NCBI GenBank assembly: GCA_014529385.2
Contig: CM043946.1
Span: forward strand, 38,328,058-38,392,057
DNA from: Adiantum capillus-veneris
Lineage: Eukaryota > Streptophyta > Polypodiopsida > Polypodiales > Pteridaceae
DNA: 64,000 bases
Direction: 5' to 3'
Every line of letters starts with the position of its first letter. Position 1 is the first letter of the stretch. This document shows positions 1 through 11,874 of this stretch, one piece after another. Both the position numbers and the translations under genes were made by a program. The notes below the pieces were generated by a model, which was given only the letters and a program-made list of their open reading frames with translations, ran no database searches and was not told the DNA's origin.

Positions 1-931
1 AAATAACATTTTAATATTTTAAAATCATAGTAACATTCTAGGTATGTCTCAATCATCACTTGAAAGTAGAAAAAGGAAGATTCATTTAATATGTTAAAAA
101 AGAAATAACATTTTAAGGTAAGTCTTGATCATGGCATTGAAAAACAATGAAAGTCTCCCGACCTAAAACAACACTAAGGTTTCTTTCAGAAAACAAAAAA
201 AACACTCTTAGGAGTCCTCACCGTTTGTTTAATAATGGCTTCTTTTCAATTGGCTTGTCTCATCAAATAGATGACATGCGGCATATCTATCCTTTCAACT
301 TTCTCTAGGACCTACGCAGACAATAAAAGGTCATCAATTGTCACTTACCCAAATTCCCTTGCCCTTTTCAATCGCTACCTAGAAACTCTACCTCCATTTA
401 TTGAACAAACGTTTTCAATTAAAACTAGGTGAAAATTCACTATGGCTACATAAGGCTATCCAGAGGGATCCCCCCCCCCCCCCAAAAAAAACAAAAAACT
501 CACAAAAGTTAGTAATATTGAATTAAAGTAGAACCAAAAAATTTACAATGAAAACATTGCTCAAGCCATCGAGCTAGGGCATCAGGGAGCAGCATAATAG
601 ATTAGACCAACATACCAAACAAATGAAGGATGGGTGAATAGGGGAGCCGCCTTATACCAAACCAACTACTAAAATTCCATCAGATAACATCTTAAAGCAA
701 CACAGACACCAACAAGGTTGCCACCCCTAATGGAAACCTTCTTCAAGATGCACAAAAAAAGAGACCTACCAAGCGAAGAAGAGATCGCATAACACCGCAT
801 CATGGAGGGGTCTTCACCACCATCACCTTGCAAAGCATGAAGCACCAGGAGCGTCCCAGAACAACACAATCCAAGCTATTAAAGGGGAGACTTGCCCCAT
901 CGAAAAGTAGATCGGATGTTGCCACCAAGAG
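1..931. other. intergenic, no gene recognised
   Basis: AT-rich sequence with no coding frame that I recognise. It holds a C14 run at 470-483 followed by an A-rich stretch. The one short minus-strand open frame (669-869) has no recognisable domain. Confidence 0.6.
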
Positions 932-992
932 CCTCTTATTATAAAATTCCTCTCAATGGCCAAACTATTGAGAGGAATTTTATAGTAAGAGG
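932..992. repeat. 26-bp inverted repeat with 9-nt loop
   Basis: Left arm 932-957 and right arm 967-992 are reverse complements over 26 bp with one mismatch; the loop is 958-966. Transcribed from either strand it would form a nearly perfect hairpin. It could be the core of a small foldback element or a small-RNA-type hairpin; nothing in the flanks decides between these. Confidence 0.85.
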
Positions 993-1277
993 TTTCTTTG
1001 TAAAAGAGAAAACAAAAAGAGACACTAATATTCTAAACATTAGTTATCAAAATAAAATACTTTTTGAAAAAACAAGTGCAACAATGAACTGATTAGATTA
1101 CAATATATTCCAAACACATCAAAAAAATTGACTCAGAAAACCCTAGGAAGCATTGTAATAAATTGAGAAAAATAGAAACTCACTAGTAGTTTAGAACATG
1201 TGATATCATAATAAAATACTATGTTTTTTTTTAAGTGTAACAATAAACTATTTAGATTTCAAGAAATTCCAAAAGCA

Positions 1278-1302
1278 TCTATACTATAATAAAACGGGGA
1301 GG
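1278..1302 (+). mobile_element. Helitron-like 5' terminus (no 3' end found)
   Basis: The sequence begins TCTATACTATAATAAAAC after a flanking A, which is the form of plant Helitron 5' ends. It matches the start of the complete short element at 26546 at about 22 of 25 positions and, like it, is followed downstream by a long GA tract (1507-1557). No hairpin plus CTRR terminus was found after the GA tract, so this is probably a decayed or truncated copy. Confidence 0.35.
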
Positions 1303-1504
1303 GATTTTGGGGGGGCGCTGAGCACAAGTTTGATCCAGGAGCATTCAGACGGTGTGCCTTGTGCAAGTGACACAGTAGATAGGCAGTGTGGGCCCACCAC
1401 GCGTACACACACAAACACACAGATGTTGACGGGTATTGCGACAAGCTGCAGGACGTTGCACTCTCAAAAAAGCCATGAATTGTCCACCCCAACAAACGAG
1501 AACG

Positions 1505-1506
<2 letters not shown>

Positions 1507-1557
<51 letters not shown>
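1507..1557. repeat. (AG)n microsatellite
   Basis: About 25 uninterrupted AG units. It opens artificial Ser-Leu and Arg-Glu reading frames on both strands, which are not genes. Confidence 0.95.
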
Positions 1558-1559
<2 letters not shown>

Positions 1560-1661
1560 AGCTTGATCATAAACTCTACACAAGGGCCATATAAGCTTGA
1601 AAGGGGATCTTGGTAATCAACTCTGCGCAAGCACCATAGCTTGATTTCCTTGAGCAACAAG

Positions 1662-1664
<3 letters not shown>

Positions 1665-1697
<33 letters not shown>
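1665..1697. repeat. (TG)n microsatellite
   Basis: About 16 TG units with no associated gene. Confidence 0.95.
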
Positions 1698-1698
<1 letters not shown>

Positions 1699-2791
1699 GA
1701 GGTGGGGCTGTGGATTATCTTGCTGTAGCTATTTTTGCAATAACTGGTGTGGATCACAGGTTATAGTATTGATCTTAGAAGGCACAAGGTGAGTGGAGTC
1801 AACAGATGCAACAACAAGTGAATATCATTGCAACAGGAGATGTGGCTTATAGCTCACGGCCCACCAATTGTTGCTCCTAGCAAGTGTGGGGCATAGGCAC
1901 CAGCTGATCCAAGTCTTAGTGTGCAGGTGTAGTCATTGGATGCCCTACAAGCATTGAGGGAAGGGAGAGGTAGCAAGGTCAACAGATGCAAAGCATGCAG
2001 GAGCTGCCATTGCTGCCACTGGCGATGGGGCTGCGATGCAAAAGGGGCAAGCTCAAGAAGAGAGAGGTGAAATTTGGTGTAAAAACTTTAAAATATAAAT
2101 CTCGAGTAGTAAGTGTGTCTAATTTTGAAACCGGTGTTTATTGAGAGGAATCTATAAAGATTCTTACGGGACGGAACGTGGGGGGGAGTGGGCCTACAAC
2201 CACGACCTGTCTTCCAACGTGCATGTATGCATGGAACACGGAAGGTCAGGAGATAAAGATCGAGATGGTGAGAGATGTTGCCGATAGGCAGTGGCGTTTG
2301 GGCACTTGCTGACATGGAGGGCTAGCCTACTAGCGTATGGAGGACTAGAGATAAGACACAAATGTCATTTTATATATTGAAGGGGTTGGATAGGAAACAA
2401 GGATGCCAAATGGTTAGGATGGCTAGCACATAGGACTCCTTTTCTCGAGTGAATGTCTATGTTTGATTCCAACATATCTGTGGAGATTCAAGCTAATTCA
2501 TATAGGAAAGTGGAGCATGTAAGGTGAAATTTAGTGAAAAAAACTTAAAATTAGTCAACTTATCTTTAAAATCTTCCGTTACTAGATTTTGTGCTAGATT
2601 TGGCATTGATTTAGGCTTCCACATGTCCAAACATTTGTGTCCAGCATTCTTTTTAGTCCCCCGTCCTACCTGCAAATCCCTATAGCCTGTGGGATATCGA
2701 TCAAATGAAACCAAAAATCTCAATAGTGGCTACATACAAGGATGTTCCTCAAGTCTCTAGGATGGGTCCTCAGTGAACCCTCTTACTTATA

Positions 2792-2795
<4 letters not shown>
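1698..2795. other. intergenic, no gene recognised
   Basis: No convincing coding region or element end was seen. Two short minus-strand open frames (2088-2315 and 2493-2723) have no recognisable motif. Confidence 0.5.

Positions 2796-2822
<27 letters not shown>
2796..2822. repeat. (AG)n microsatellite
   Basis: About 13 AG units, about 80 bp upstream of the PIMT-like exon. Confidence 0.95.
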
Positions 2823-2900
2823 ATTTTACATAACTTTATAATATAAATTATGGTTTTGTCTAATAGTTCAAATTTTTTCCATAATTTGCTGCTTGTGCAG

Positions 2901-3168
2901 GGAATAATATACTCACATCAGCTGCAGTGGCACAAGCAATGAAGGAAATTGACAGAGAGGACTTTGTCTTATCCAACAAACCTCCATATGTTGATTCTCC
3001 TCAACCAATAGGTTTGTCAATTCTTGTCACTCATTTTAAGTATTCTTTTACATCTATGTAGCGATACAATTTTAAGCTATAATTTGTAAGGGCCAATGAA
3101 TAAAGATGGCTAGTAACTTTTGACTAATTTTGATAGGATACGAAGAAACTATTTTGGCACCTCACATG
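2901..3168 (+). CDS. PIMT: partial gene: two exons of a protein-L-isoaspartate O-methyltransferase
   Basis: PIMT repairs proteins by methylating isoaspartyl residues with S-adenosylmethionine. Exon one is 2901-3011, preceded by a pyrimidine-rich tract and TGCAG, and followed by a GT donor. Read in phase it gives TSAAVAQAMKEIDREDFV and then YVDSPQPI. Exon two is 3137-3168 (32 bp), bounded by ATAG and ATG|GT. Across the 125-bp intron the frame joins as I-G-Y-E-E-T-I-L-A-P-H-M. This is the order in plant PIMT proteins: TS..VA.AM near the N-terminus, then YVDSP, then the segment ending in APHM. The first exon, the methyltransferase core (Asp-Val-Gly-Ser-Gly-Thr-Gly) and the C-terminus were not found nearby, and retroelement gag sequence begins within about 130 bp. 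It may be an old gene split by very long introns or a gene fragment. The identity rests on motif recognition. Confidence 0.7.
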
Positions 3169-3295
3169 GTTGGTTGCTAGTTCATCAAATTTCTCTGTGC
3201 TATTTTCGTCATGTTCTAGGGAGCTACCAAAGGTTTCCTTTCGTTCCTCCATGTTAAGGAGTATGTTGGGAGAAACAGATTTGGAATAATTGTTT

Positions 3296-3556
3296 TCAAT
3301 GACAGTCTACTTGTGATAAGAAATTTGCCACCTCTACCACATGCACATTTGGATATGGCAAAGGTGGAACTCCTTCTACCCCTTGTGGAGGTGGTCTTGC
3401 TCCATTTTGCCTTTGTAGAAGCCTTGGTTGCTGACCAGTTCCTTCATCTACATTCATCAATGTGTAGTTCAAGTTAGGTCTCCCTGGATCCCCACGGGGC
3501 CAAGGACAATTATACATTGCATGCCCAAATTCCCCGCAATTCCAATATTGTAGTAC
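3296..3556 (-). mobile_element. gypsy (Tat-like) gag zinc-knuckle fragment
   Basis: The minus strand reads Q-Y-W-N-C-G-E-F-G-H-A-M-Y-N-C-P, a retroviral-type CCHC knuckle close to that of the Tat element at 52275-61412 (CYNCGEIGHGMYNCP). The first cysteine is replaced by tyrosine, and an in-frame TGA lies just upstream (3557-3559). The frame stays open to 3296 but shows no further domain. It is a small, dead gag remnant just downstream of the PIMT-like exons. Confidence 0.65.
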
Positions 3557-3559
3557 TCA

Positions 3560-4850
3560 CTTGGGTCGTGGCTCTCGCTCCTCAACTTTATGTGTTTGTC
3601 CCTGGAGTGAATTCACACCAAAAATAAGAGAAGCTTGTATGAAATGATTTTTTATAAAATACATGGTAAGAAAGATCATGGTAATGGTGAGTAAATGTAC
3701 ATAGCATACTTAGGTAAGTAACACACACTTAGGTATTCATATTTAAATAAATACAAAAAATAATCATAATAAAAAATTCATATATTTAGGCCCTATATAC
3801 ATTAATATTGCTACACAAAAAAGCCATAATATACTTTTCTTTTTTATTTTATTTATTTTTTTGGCTCAACTAACCTAGTGACTAGCTAATTGAGGGTTTT
3901 TAAGGAGATATGGGAAAAATCCCCTAATTCACACATGCCTATGTATAGTGAAAAGGTAGAGATAGCCATAGTGTTCGGGTGATTTTGGTAGGGTGAGGTA
4001 GACGACTATGCCAATTTTGGATAGCCAAAAAAATGCCTATCAGTGACTTCGTTGATGCCAAGTCTAATCCACACATCTCTGCTCCTGTGCCACCTATGTA
4101 GCATTATTGCTTTGGTCTCCCTCTCGACGTGCATTCACATGCGGCTATTCTCACACAAAAATTAAATTAATGTATTCTTTCTTGGCCCTACTTCCCACTG
4201 CACTGTACCCCTTTGCCTTTCTCATTTGTCAAAAGAACTGTTTGTCCCTCGTTTCATTGTCCTCAACAACAACATAGAACTTAAGGGGAGTGTTTGATTG
4301 GCTACACAAATTGGCTCTCATCGCCATGTGCTAAAGGCTTCAAATAGTCATATGGAAAGGTCTTCAAAAAGCCATGTATGCCTCATCCAATTTCAAGATT
4401 TGCAAAAGCACTATTAGCACAAACATCATGCACTTGCACAAACTTTTTGCACATTTGCACAAAAACTTTGCATTCACATGTGCAAGCATGATCACATTCG
4501 GCTTCACAAAAATTACGTTTGTACAAGGATTAGACACTGCCCGATTTTGGGTAGGACCATCCTCACTATCACATATTTGCACAAAATTGAACACATATGG
4601 CATACCCCTATCAACATCCACTTTGACAATTTTGCTGACACACTTTGAGGGGAGGAGAAGCATCGACCACAACAAATTTGACGACACAAATACTTTGCAA
4701 TCAACATCAACAATAACAACAAAAGTACTTTGAAGATTTGCAGTAGGCAGTCACCTTTTGACCTCCAACATTGAAAGAAGCCCCATTTTCCAATTTGACC
4801 TACCATCTAGTTGCCTGCCATTTTATAGGGGAGGTTTATTTTTGCCTATA
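3560..4850. other. intergenic, low-complexity open frames only
   Basis: AT-rich DNA. Overlapping open frames on both strands at 4364-4806 arise from repeated TTGCACA-type words; neither protein resembles a known family, and both frames cannot be genuine. No element ends were seen before 4851. Confidence 0.5.
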
Positions 4851-4978
4851 CCCTAGTGTTAAATTCTCTAGGGATAAGCTTTCTGAACCTACACCCAGTT
4901 GAAATCTCTTGGGAGAATGTTTCACTTTGATTTTACACCCTTCTATTAAATTCTCGAGGGGAGGTTACTTTGTACTAT
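4851..4978 (+). repeat. three degenerate ~42-bp repeats
   Basis: Three related units start near 4851, 4891 and 4935. Each has the pattern ACCC..(GT)T(A/G)AAATTCTC..GGG followed by a purine-rich stretch. They lie directly before a polypurine-like tract and a candidate LTR, so they may belong to the 3' untranslated end of an LTR element. Confidence 0.45.
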
Positions 4979-5010
4979 TTGGGTTCTACTATGATAAATA
5001 TGGGGAGGCC

Positions 5011-5282
5011 TGTTGGGAGGTGTGACACATCCACACCACCAACTAGTGCAAACCCCATCTACTTTAGAAGCCTACACTTTGACATCATTGCTTATGCCAT
5101 TAGATGCTTGCTCCCTCCTCTATAAAAGAAGCTTAAGCTACACACTTTGTATCCTACTCATTACACTTCCTTCTAGCCCACTTTATAGTCATGATTTGCA
5201 GGTAGTTTCTCATTAATCAACAAACCCATGTTTTTCTATCTCTATTAATGTCACCTCTCTCTCTAATCTCTTGTCAAGTAAC
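5011..5282 (+). mobile_element. candidate LTR (3' or solo), unassigned
   Basis: It starts TGTTGGGAGG right after a purine-rich GGGGAGG tract, contains a TATA-like TATAAAAGAAG near 5121, and has a plausible CAAGTAACA end at 5282. There is no matching partner LTR in the window and no clear target duplication (AGGCC against CTCTA), so the right boundary is uncertain. Confidence 0.3.
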
Positions 5283-5339
5283 ACTCTAGTTACACTATGA
5301 ATGACTCACTCTCATTTTTGCCATATCCTAGTTCCCTTA

Positions 5340-7176
5340 CAGTGATGGCTACCCAAGCATTGATACCTCTAATGATTAGGCTATATCCTCATGTTGCAAC
5401 CCACTAATGAATCTATCGAGTACCTATTATTGCTGGGGCACAATGAGAATTCAAATGCTTCAAATGACTAATAAAAAATCTCATTGACTCCCCTTCTTCC
5501 TGCTTGGCTTTTTGGAGTTAAGATGTTATGCCCCAAAGCAAATCCTCTTGTATGTACTCTTTCCATAACAATATCCTAAGAGTAGGATAATCATGTGTTC
5601 TCTTCAAGCCTTAAGATCATATACCATCTCCGTCTTTCTTGCTTAGAGTCAAGCTTGAGGCCTTACATTTATGTAACTCATTGTGCTCTTTCAAAGATTC
5701 ACATATGTGTTCAAATACCTCAATATGCTTTCTAACATCTCCGTCCCGCTGAATTTTTGGGTGAGCATGGCCACTTGTACCGCCTTTCTTCTAGGATCCC
5801 TCTTAGGTATGCTAAGCATATTCCTGCAATATATTGATGGATAGTTTAAGCAAATGTTTCCAAATCACCTAAATGGGTAGGTATAGCGGGTGTAGGTGCT
5901 CTCGAAACTAATGGGGGACGGGGATTGTCACAATACCGTACCAAGCATGGGACCCAAGGACCATGTGTATGCCAACCCAAAGCTCAAAATTGTGGCCTTA
6001 GGCATATCAGATGTGGGATATGGTATACTATTTCTAATTGGCATGGCTCCACTTGAATAAGAGCTCAAATAATGTGATTGTGGAGCATACGCCATTAGAA
6101 TGATTGGGGGTGTAGGAGCTACATGAGCATGAGCGGAAACATGTACATATGATTGATGCACACTTGTAGGTACTATTGTAGGCACTACACTACTAGGTAG
6201 CAGTGCCTTAGTACTAACGATCGAGGGCAAGGGTGCACTTTTCATTATGATCATCACTGGAGTAGGCTGATCTCCAAGAGAACATTGAGCTACATTTAGA
6301 AAACTAAAGGTATTCCTTGTGGGCTCAAACTACATTGAGACTCTAGGTGAAACAACATACGAGGGATCCATGGGACTCATTGAAGGAGTCTCCATTCTTG
6401 ATAGGGTCATTTTTTTAGCCTTGTCCGTATATAAGAATCTCATAAGGCCCGTCAAAGGCATGTTCGTTCCTTTGTTTTACCTCTCTAAGTGGACAATCCT
6501 ATGGATGATGTCACATACCAATCCGTTGCTGCTCCTCTAAATTGGTGGCACTAGATGTGGATGATACAACATCTAACCAGCCCACATGGTATATGAAGCC
6601 TGTGTATAGGTCAGAGGTCACACTGCAAGTTTTCATTGAGAAATATCCCATCTAAGATTGGTGTGCTAGAGGTTTCCCTTGAAGTAAATGCATTGTGACT
6701 CCCTATGGTTTGACTCTTAGCGATTACTAATTTGGGAGAACTTTGCTCGATTGGTATGGATGCTATCATAGGGTCCTTTGCCTTCATTGCTTGACATTGT
6801 TCTACTATGTGTAAGCTTATAATTTCCTTCTCTCTAGTCTCTTGCATTTAATGTTTGGCTTCTTACACTTTTGGCAGACTCCTGCCATCAGGTAATAGAA
6901 CTTCTGCGGGTGATATCCTTGAGAGTCTTTAGTCAATATAGTGGGTATAATATCCACATGGACACTCTTAGGGAGTGCAAGGTTTACATGAGATGCGAAA
7001 GTTGAATCTACCTCCCCATACCCTTTGTTTACTTCACTAGTCGTAGATTCTGAGCCAATAGCTCTACTAAATGTTTCCATTAGGCCACTAAAAACACTAG
7101 CATTGGGCAATGGGGCTGGGATAGGTACATTTTGATTTGAATTCTCGGATTTTGATGTAGGGTGTCTCTCCATCAC
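5340..7176 (-). mobile_element. degraded retroelement gag region
   Basis: On the minus strand the piece at about 5770-5640 translates as a gag-like helix region containing DGDVRKHIEVFEHICES. It is followed around 5600-5460 by DYPTLRILLWKEYIQEDLLW and then GESMRFFISHLKHLNSHC. This is the arrangement of plant Retrotrans_gag domains. Stop codons are scattered, notably around 5420-5380. Upstream on the same strand (7176-5928) proline- and serine-rich open frames could be the gag N-terminal part, but they carry no clear motif. No protease, RT or integrase follows; the candidate LTR lies immediately to the left in the other orientation. Confidence 0.5.
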
Positions 7177-7610
7177 ACCATAATCAGAGGAAGTGTCACT
7201 AGCCGCAATGTGTGGGTCTTGGGTTGCACTACCTTAGTTCACGGTCGAAGACCCGGAACCTAATGTGGATGGATAGTGGGTACTTTGGTAAATTGAAGTG
7301 CTCTCTAGCTATTCAACCATATCATAAATACTTGTGACGTCGGTGTCCTACAAGCGTTCACAGGCACAAGATGTTTGCCTTCCATTTTGTAGATCTTGGT
7401 ACACTATATCATTTGACTAACACAGATGTTTTGGCCCCAAAACAAGCAATTTTTGTCTAGGTATGTGGGTGAAAGTGCAATTCTAAGCAAAGCTTTTGGA
7501 GGGAAAGAGATTTCCTCTATGCCACATGCCCTTTTTACCCTTGAGAGGATTAGGCTATATATTTATTATGGCTCTCACTATTTCTCTCACCAAGGAGGAG
7601 GCTATGGAGA

Positions 7611-7676
<66 letters not shown>

Positions 7677-8369
7677 TGGGCCATTGGGGCCTTTCTTTTT
7701 CCATCCGTATAGGGGCTAGTTAAAGTTATTTTTGTTTAATGTCAATTCAGTTCTTCTTTTGAAAAAAATTCTTCCCCTTTCTCCTATGCAGTGTTTTTTT
7801 TTTTTCATTTTTTCCCTTTTTTCAAAAGCTAAAGTTTTTAGAAATCAAAAGAAGAACCTTATCACTTCCACAACTATGGACTAACTATGTGCTGTTGAGT
7901 GACCTGCCTGCTACTGTGGTGCGATAATTCAAAATGAACCAATTAATGACAATACACACACAAATAGAATTGATAGGTCTGAACTAACAACAACCAAGGA
8001 AAATATTAAAAACCTATAGTTATCCCAAAATCAACAGCAAATGCATCCTTCATAGTCTTTCCTACTAAATGAAAAAAAAAACATGAGCTCAAACAATAAT
8101 ACAAAGTACAAGTAGAGCTTGTCACATAATAGTTCCCCGGTAGTGATTCCAAAAAGTTCATCTACAGAGGGCCTTGCTATGTACTATGTGCAAGCCATGA
8201 AGCCTACAACTACACAACCTTGCTCTAGAAAAGCTTGATAAATGCAAACAATGTGTCACTCACCTGCCATCACCCACGAGAGAATCTCTTGCTATAATGA
8301 GGGAGCTCGCCTCTGCTGCTAAATGGCCTCACCGGTACTATACCGTCATCTATCTTTGATCGTGCATGC

Positions 8370-8413
<44 letters not shown>

Positions 8414-9135
8414 GTTCACACACAATCACACATAGACATCTAGAGGATAAGGAAAGATTCAAGAAGAGCAAGAGAACTCTACATTGATACCTTTGAGAAT
8501 GACCTCAAAACTTAGTTACAACATATTTTATGTGGGCCATTCTGTCCACATACAAGCTAGTGGGTAAAAGCACACTTTGGTGGTACAAAAAGGAGTGTCC
8601 TTGACAATACCTTTGACAAATCTTTGGGCTAAAATTTCTACAAGTCACATGAAAAACTACCTATCATATTGTATATCATTGGATAGATATTTGAAAGAAT
8701 AATCTAAAAATACAAGGTCCGACAAGTTTTGACCTAAAATACAAAAAATTTACCAATCCCCACTTTTTCATTGGTACAATTGAAATGGGTCATTTTTTTT
8801 AACCACCAAAGCATGCTTTCACCCAAGTATCCACATTCAACCAATCATCACTAATTTCTTAACTAATAAAGTTTGTGGTGTGCCTCTCATTGACGATCAC
8901 CCAATCAATGAACATGCACCTAGGGGAACTACAAGCCCAATCCATGACTAAAAATTCAACAAATAAGGAATGTCGTCATGGGTTAACATGCACTATCCCA
9001 TATTAGAATGCCTCTAATGATGGAATTGTTTTGACCTACATATTGGCTCATGTCCACCACTTATATGACTATCCACAACTATTATAGCTATTTAAGGAGA
9101 GGTCAAAGATATATATGTGAGTGTGTGTTTGTGTG
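7177..9135. other. intergenic with microsatellites
   Basis: No gene recognised. It contains (TG)n(AG)n at 7612-7672 and (CT)n at 8373-8410, with AT-rich sequence between. Confidence 0.6.

Positions 9136-9224
<89 letters not shown>
9136..9224. repeat. compound (AT)n(CA)n microsatellite
   Basis: About 24 AT units run directly into about 20 CA units. It produces spurious open frames on both strands. Confidence 0.95.
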
Positions 9225-9226
<2 letters not shown>

Positions 9227-9267
9227 GTATTCTTTACATTATACAGACCGACACAATCAGATCTAAG

Positions 9268-9412
9268 AACATGTCCCTTCTTAGCTGCTAGCCATGATGA
9301 AATATTGTAGTTGAAAATGAAATTGTCCATACACTATAGAACATGTTCCTTCTTAGCTGCTAGCCATGATGAAATATTGTAGTTGACAATGACAATTGTC
9401 CATACACTATAG
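9268..9412. repeat. 72-bp tandem duplication
   Basis: Copy one is 9268-9339 and copy two 9340-9412. They differ at only a few positions (for example GTTGAAAATG against GTTGACAATG). No coding content. Confidence 0.9.
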
Positions 9413-9483
9413 AACGTGAGTGTTTTTCAAATGGGTTGACGCCATCTACAAATTTTGTGAAACTTCGTAGACTCTGGCCACAT

Positions 9484-10171
9484 TGCCTATTAGCAAATAG
9501 AGGCGTATCTAAGTAGAGATTAGAGTGTTTTACTTAATGGAGGGAGATAATTTTCACGCACAAAACATAGAAGAGAGAAAGAGAGAGAGAGAGATCACAT
9601 GATATACGTGGTTCACCCATTGTGGGCGACGTCCACAGGAAAGCAACCACTTAATGGCTTTGCATTTCAATCTTGAAGTAGATAACAAAAGAATTAGCAA
9701 CCCTTTATGGAACTCTCTCCTTGCTTCAATCTCACCACCACTTCACACCACCAACTCACACACCTTCACAATGCACCACCACAATCCGTTTTGGGTGTAG
9801 AAGAGGCCTCCTTTTATAGGTTTATAGGCTAAAAGGGATGCCCTCTCTCATGAGAACTACCCGTGTGTGTAGTGGTTCTTGTCTCATCGATCGGTCATTG
9901 AATTCGGCCATCGACCAAAGACTTTCGACCACCGATGCACTGGTCATTTACTACCAACCAATCATCCAATAGATCGATCGTTTTTTAATCATTTTCCGAG
10001 CGTCGTCCCGTTCATAATAATTTGACGGAAAAGAATATTTCGACAAAGTGATTTTTTTATTTTTTGACCAGTGATTTTTCTCACGCACGATGGCTTCTCC
10101 TGAAAACAGGGGTCTTATAAATGTGCATCTTGAGTTAAAAACAAGGGGTGAATCAGGATCCATACTTAACA
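9484..10171 (-). mobile_element. solo LTR of the copia-A family
   Basis: Its reverse complement matches the copia-A 5' LTR (28209-28925) along most of its length. It has the same start (TGTTAAGTATG), the same CTCATGAGAGAGGGC motif, a TATAAAAGGAGGCC promoter-like box, the GTGAACCAC segment and the CT tract near the end. Unlike the 28209 copy, its TATA box is intact. No primer-binding site, polypurine tract or coding sequence adjoins it, and the 5-bp flanks differ (CACAT against ATGCC). It is probably an old solo LTR. Confidence 0.75.
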
Positions 10172-10559
10172 ATGCCATCAATATGCTTTCACGCCACACT
10201 ATCTGCAAGAATCCTTAGCACAACATTTGAAGATAGATTCTCCTTGTGCCATGATGTTAGAGCTACCATTAAATTGCATTGGAAGAAGTACTTGATTCAA
10301 GGCACAAACAAACAATGTCTCAACACCTTCTTCATCACTTTTTGTACGTGGAGATCTTTTTAATATCTATCTACTTCACACTTTGGACATAGCTCCACGT
10401 GTGTACACTCCCCTCTAACAAAGTGCAATCATTAGGGAAAGCATGAATGGAGTTATAATCCATTGCAAGATGTAGTAGAACTCCATTCACCTCCCATTGC
10501 AAGATGTCTCTTTCTTTTCTTTAGAAGTTCCCTTCACCTCCTCTTTTTTTTTCCCCATA

Positions 10560-10690
10560 GGTTTCAATGGGGATGGGAATTGAGGGAGATTTTTGAGGGA
10601 GCCTTTTTCAGATTTTTGTTCCCTTGAGCAAAAAAAGAAAAAGCTTCTTTAAAAAGCTCCCTCTTAGAGCCACCTTTTAGGAGGTAGTTT
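10560..10690 (-). repeat. foldback repeat, inverted copy of 12695-12835
   Basis: The segment runs from GAGGGAGCC near its left part to AAAAAGCTCCCTC at its right part, so it can fold on itself. Its reverse complement aligns with 12695-12835 (shared GAGGGAG-T-rich, TTTGCTC and CTCAAAAA blocks). Both copies lie beside long microsatellites. It may be a MITE-like family. Confidence 0.5.
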
Positions 10691-10695
10691 TTTTT

Positions 10696-10862
<167 letters not shown>

Positions 10863-11280
10863 TCTTTAGATCTCTCTTGAGGAGATCAGGCAATGGGAGA
10901 CATTCACAGAGGGAGATTGTTGACTTCTTTAAAGCAAGGACCCATTAGCTAGATGAACATGCCTCACAACAGACTTCAAAGGGTACTTATACGAGAGATA
11001 TATTAGTTGATAGAGACATTGAGCTCGAGAGATCTAGAGACCCACGTCTATGAGGGCAACCATGACATCAACGGAGGATCAATAATATTCTAGCAGGACA
11101 TGGGAGACGTCTAGTACGACTATTTAAAGAGGTGGACATTGACGAAGCTCTTTAGCGATCGATGCAGTACTTTTTCGGACAACATGTGATGCCACACATC
11201 CTCAGGCACTGATGATGATGATGATGATGATTTTAGTCTTTCACTTTCACTTCATTTTTATTTTTGTACCTAGACATTGG

Positions 11281-11356
11281 ATTAGATCCACCAAGATTGT
11301 ATCAATTTGGTCTCATAGATCATTTTGGCCTTTTGAAGACGTTAATATAACATTTC

Positions 11357-11395
<39 letters not shown>
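11281..11395 (+). mobile_element. LINE/SINE 3' end with CT tail
   Basis: The block TTTGGTCTCATAGATCAT, then GACGTTAATATAAC and a (CT)n run at 11361-11395, resembles the 3' ends of the two LINE copies at 18085-18780 (TTTGGTCCCATAGGTCAT, then GACGATAATA and CT repeats). It may be a heavily truncated LINE or a SINE sharing the LINE tail. No coding sequence remains. Confidence 0.5.
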
Positions 11396-11399
<4 letters not shown>

Positions 11400-11797
11400 G
11401 ACCTCTCCAAAAGTATAATTGAATCCAAATAATGTTGTGTCCAATCTAGTCTATTACATCCTCATTGGGTGACTCTCTAAAAAAATAATCTTTATGTGAA
11501 TAATAAACCTATGAAATTTATGTAAAGCTCACTTAGCATAAATAGGGACCTTCTTTAAATGATGCCTTAGTTTCAAATTTCTTATAGTGATGCAATCTGA
11601 GGGTATCTTCACAACCTCCAACATGTTTACATTCAATGAACACATTCGGCATAGTTGATTGTCCTATAAGCCTCTACAATGCTGCTTGAACCTCTCCTTC
11701 ATCAGCAAGTTCATCAAGCTTGAGGAGCAGTGAGCAGTGAGATGTTGATGTAGATGGCACACATGAGAGGAAGGAAGGAGTCAAGGCAGAAGCTGCC

Positions 11798-11800
<3 letters not shown>

Positions 11801-11872
<72 letters not shown>
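11801..11872. repeat. (TC)n microsatellite
   Basis: 36 uninterrupted TC units, among the longest pure tracts in the window. Confidence 0.97.

Positions 11873-11874
<2 letters not shown>

Noticed and set aside
4364-4806. Overlapping open frames on both strands
   Set aside because: They arise from repeated TTGCACA-type words, without any domain or codon signal.
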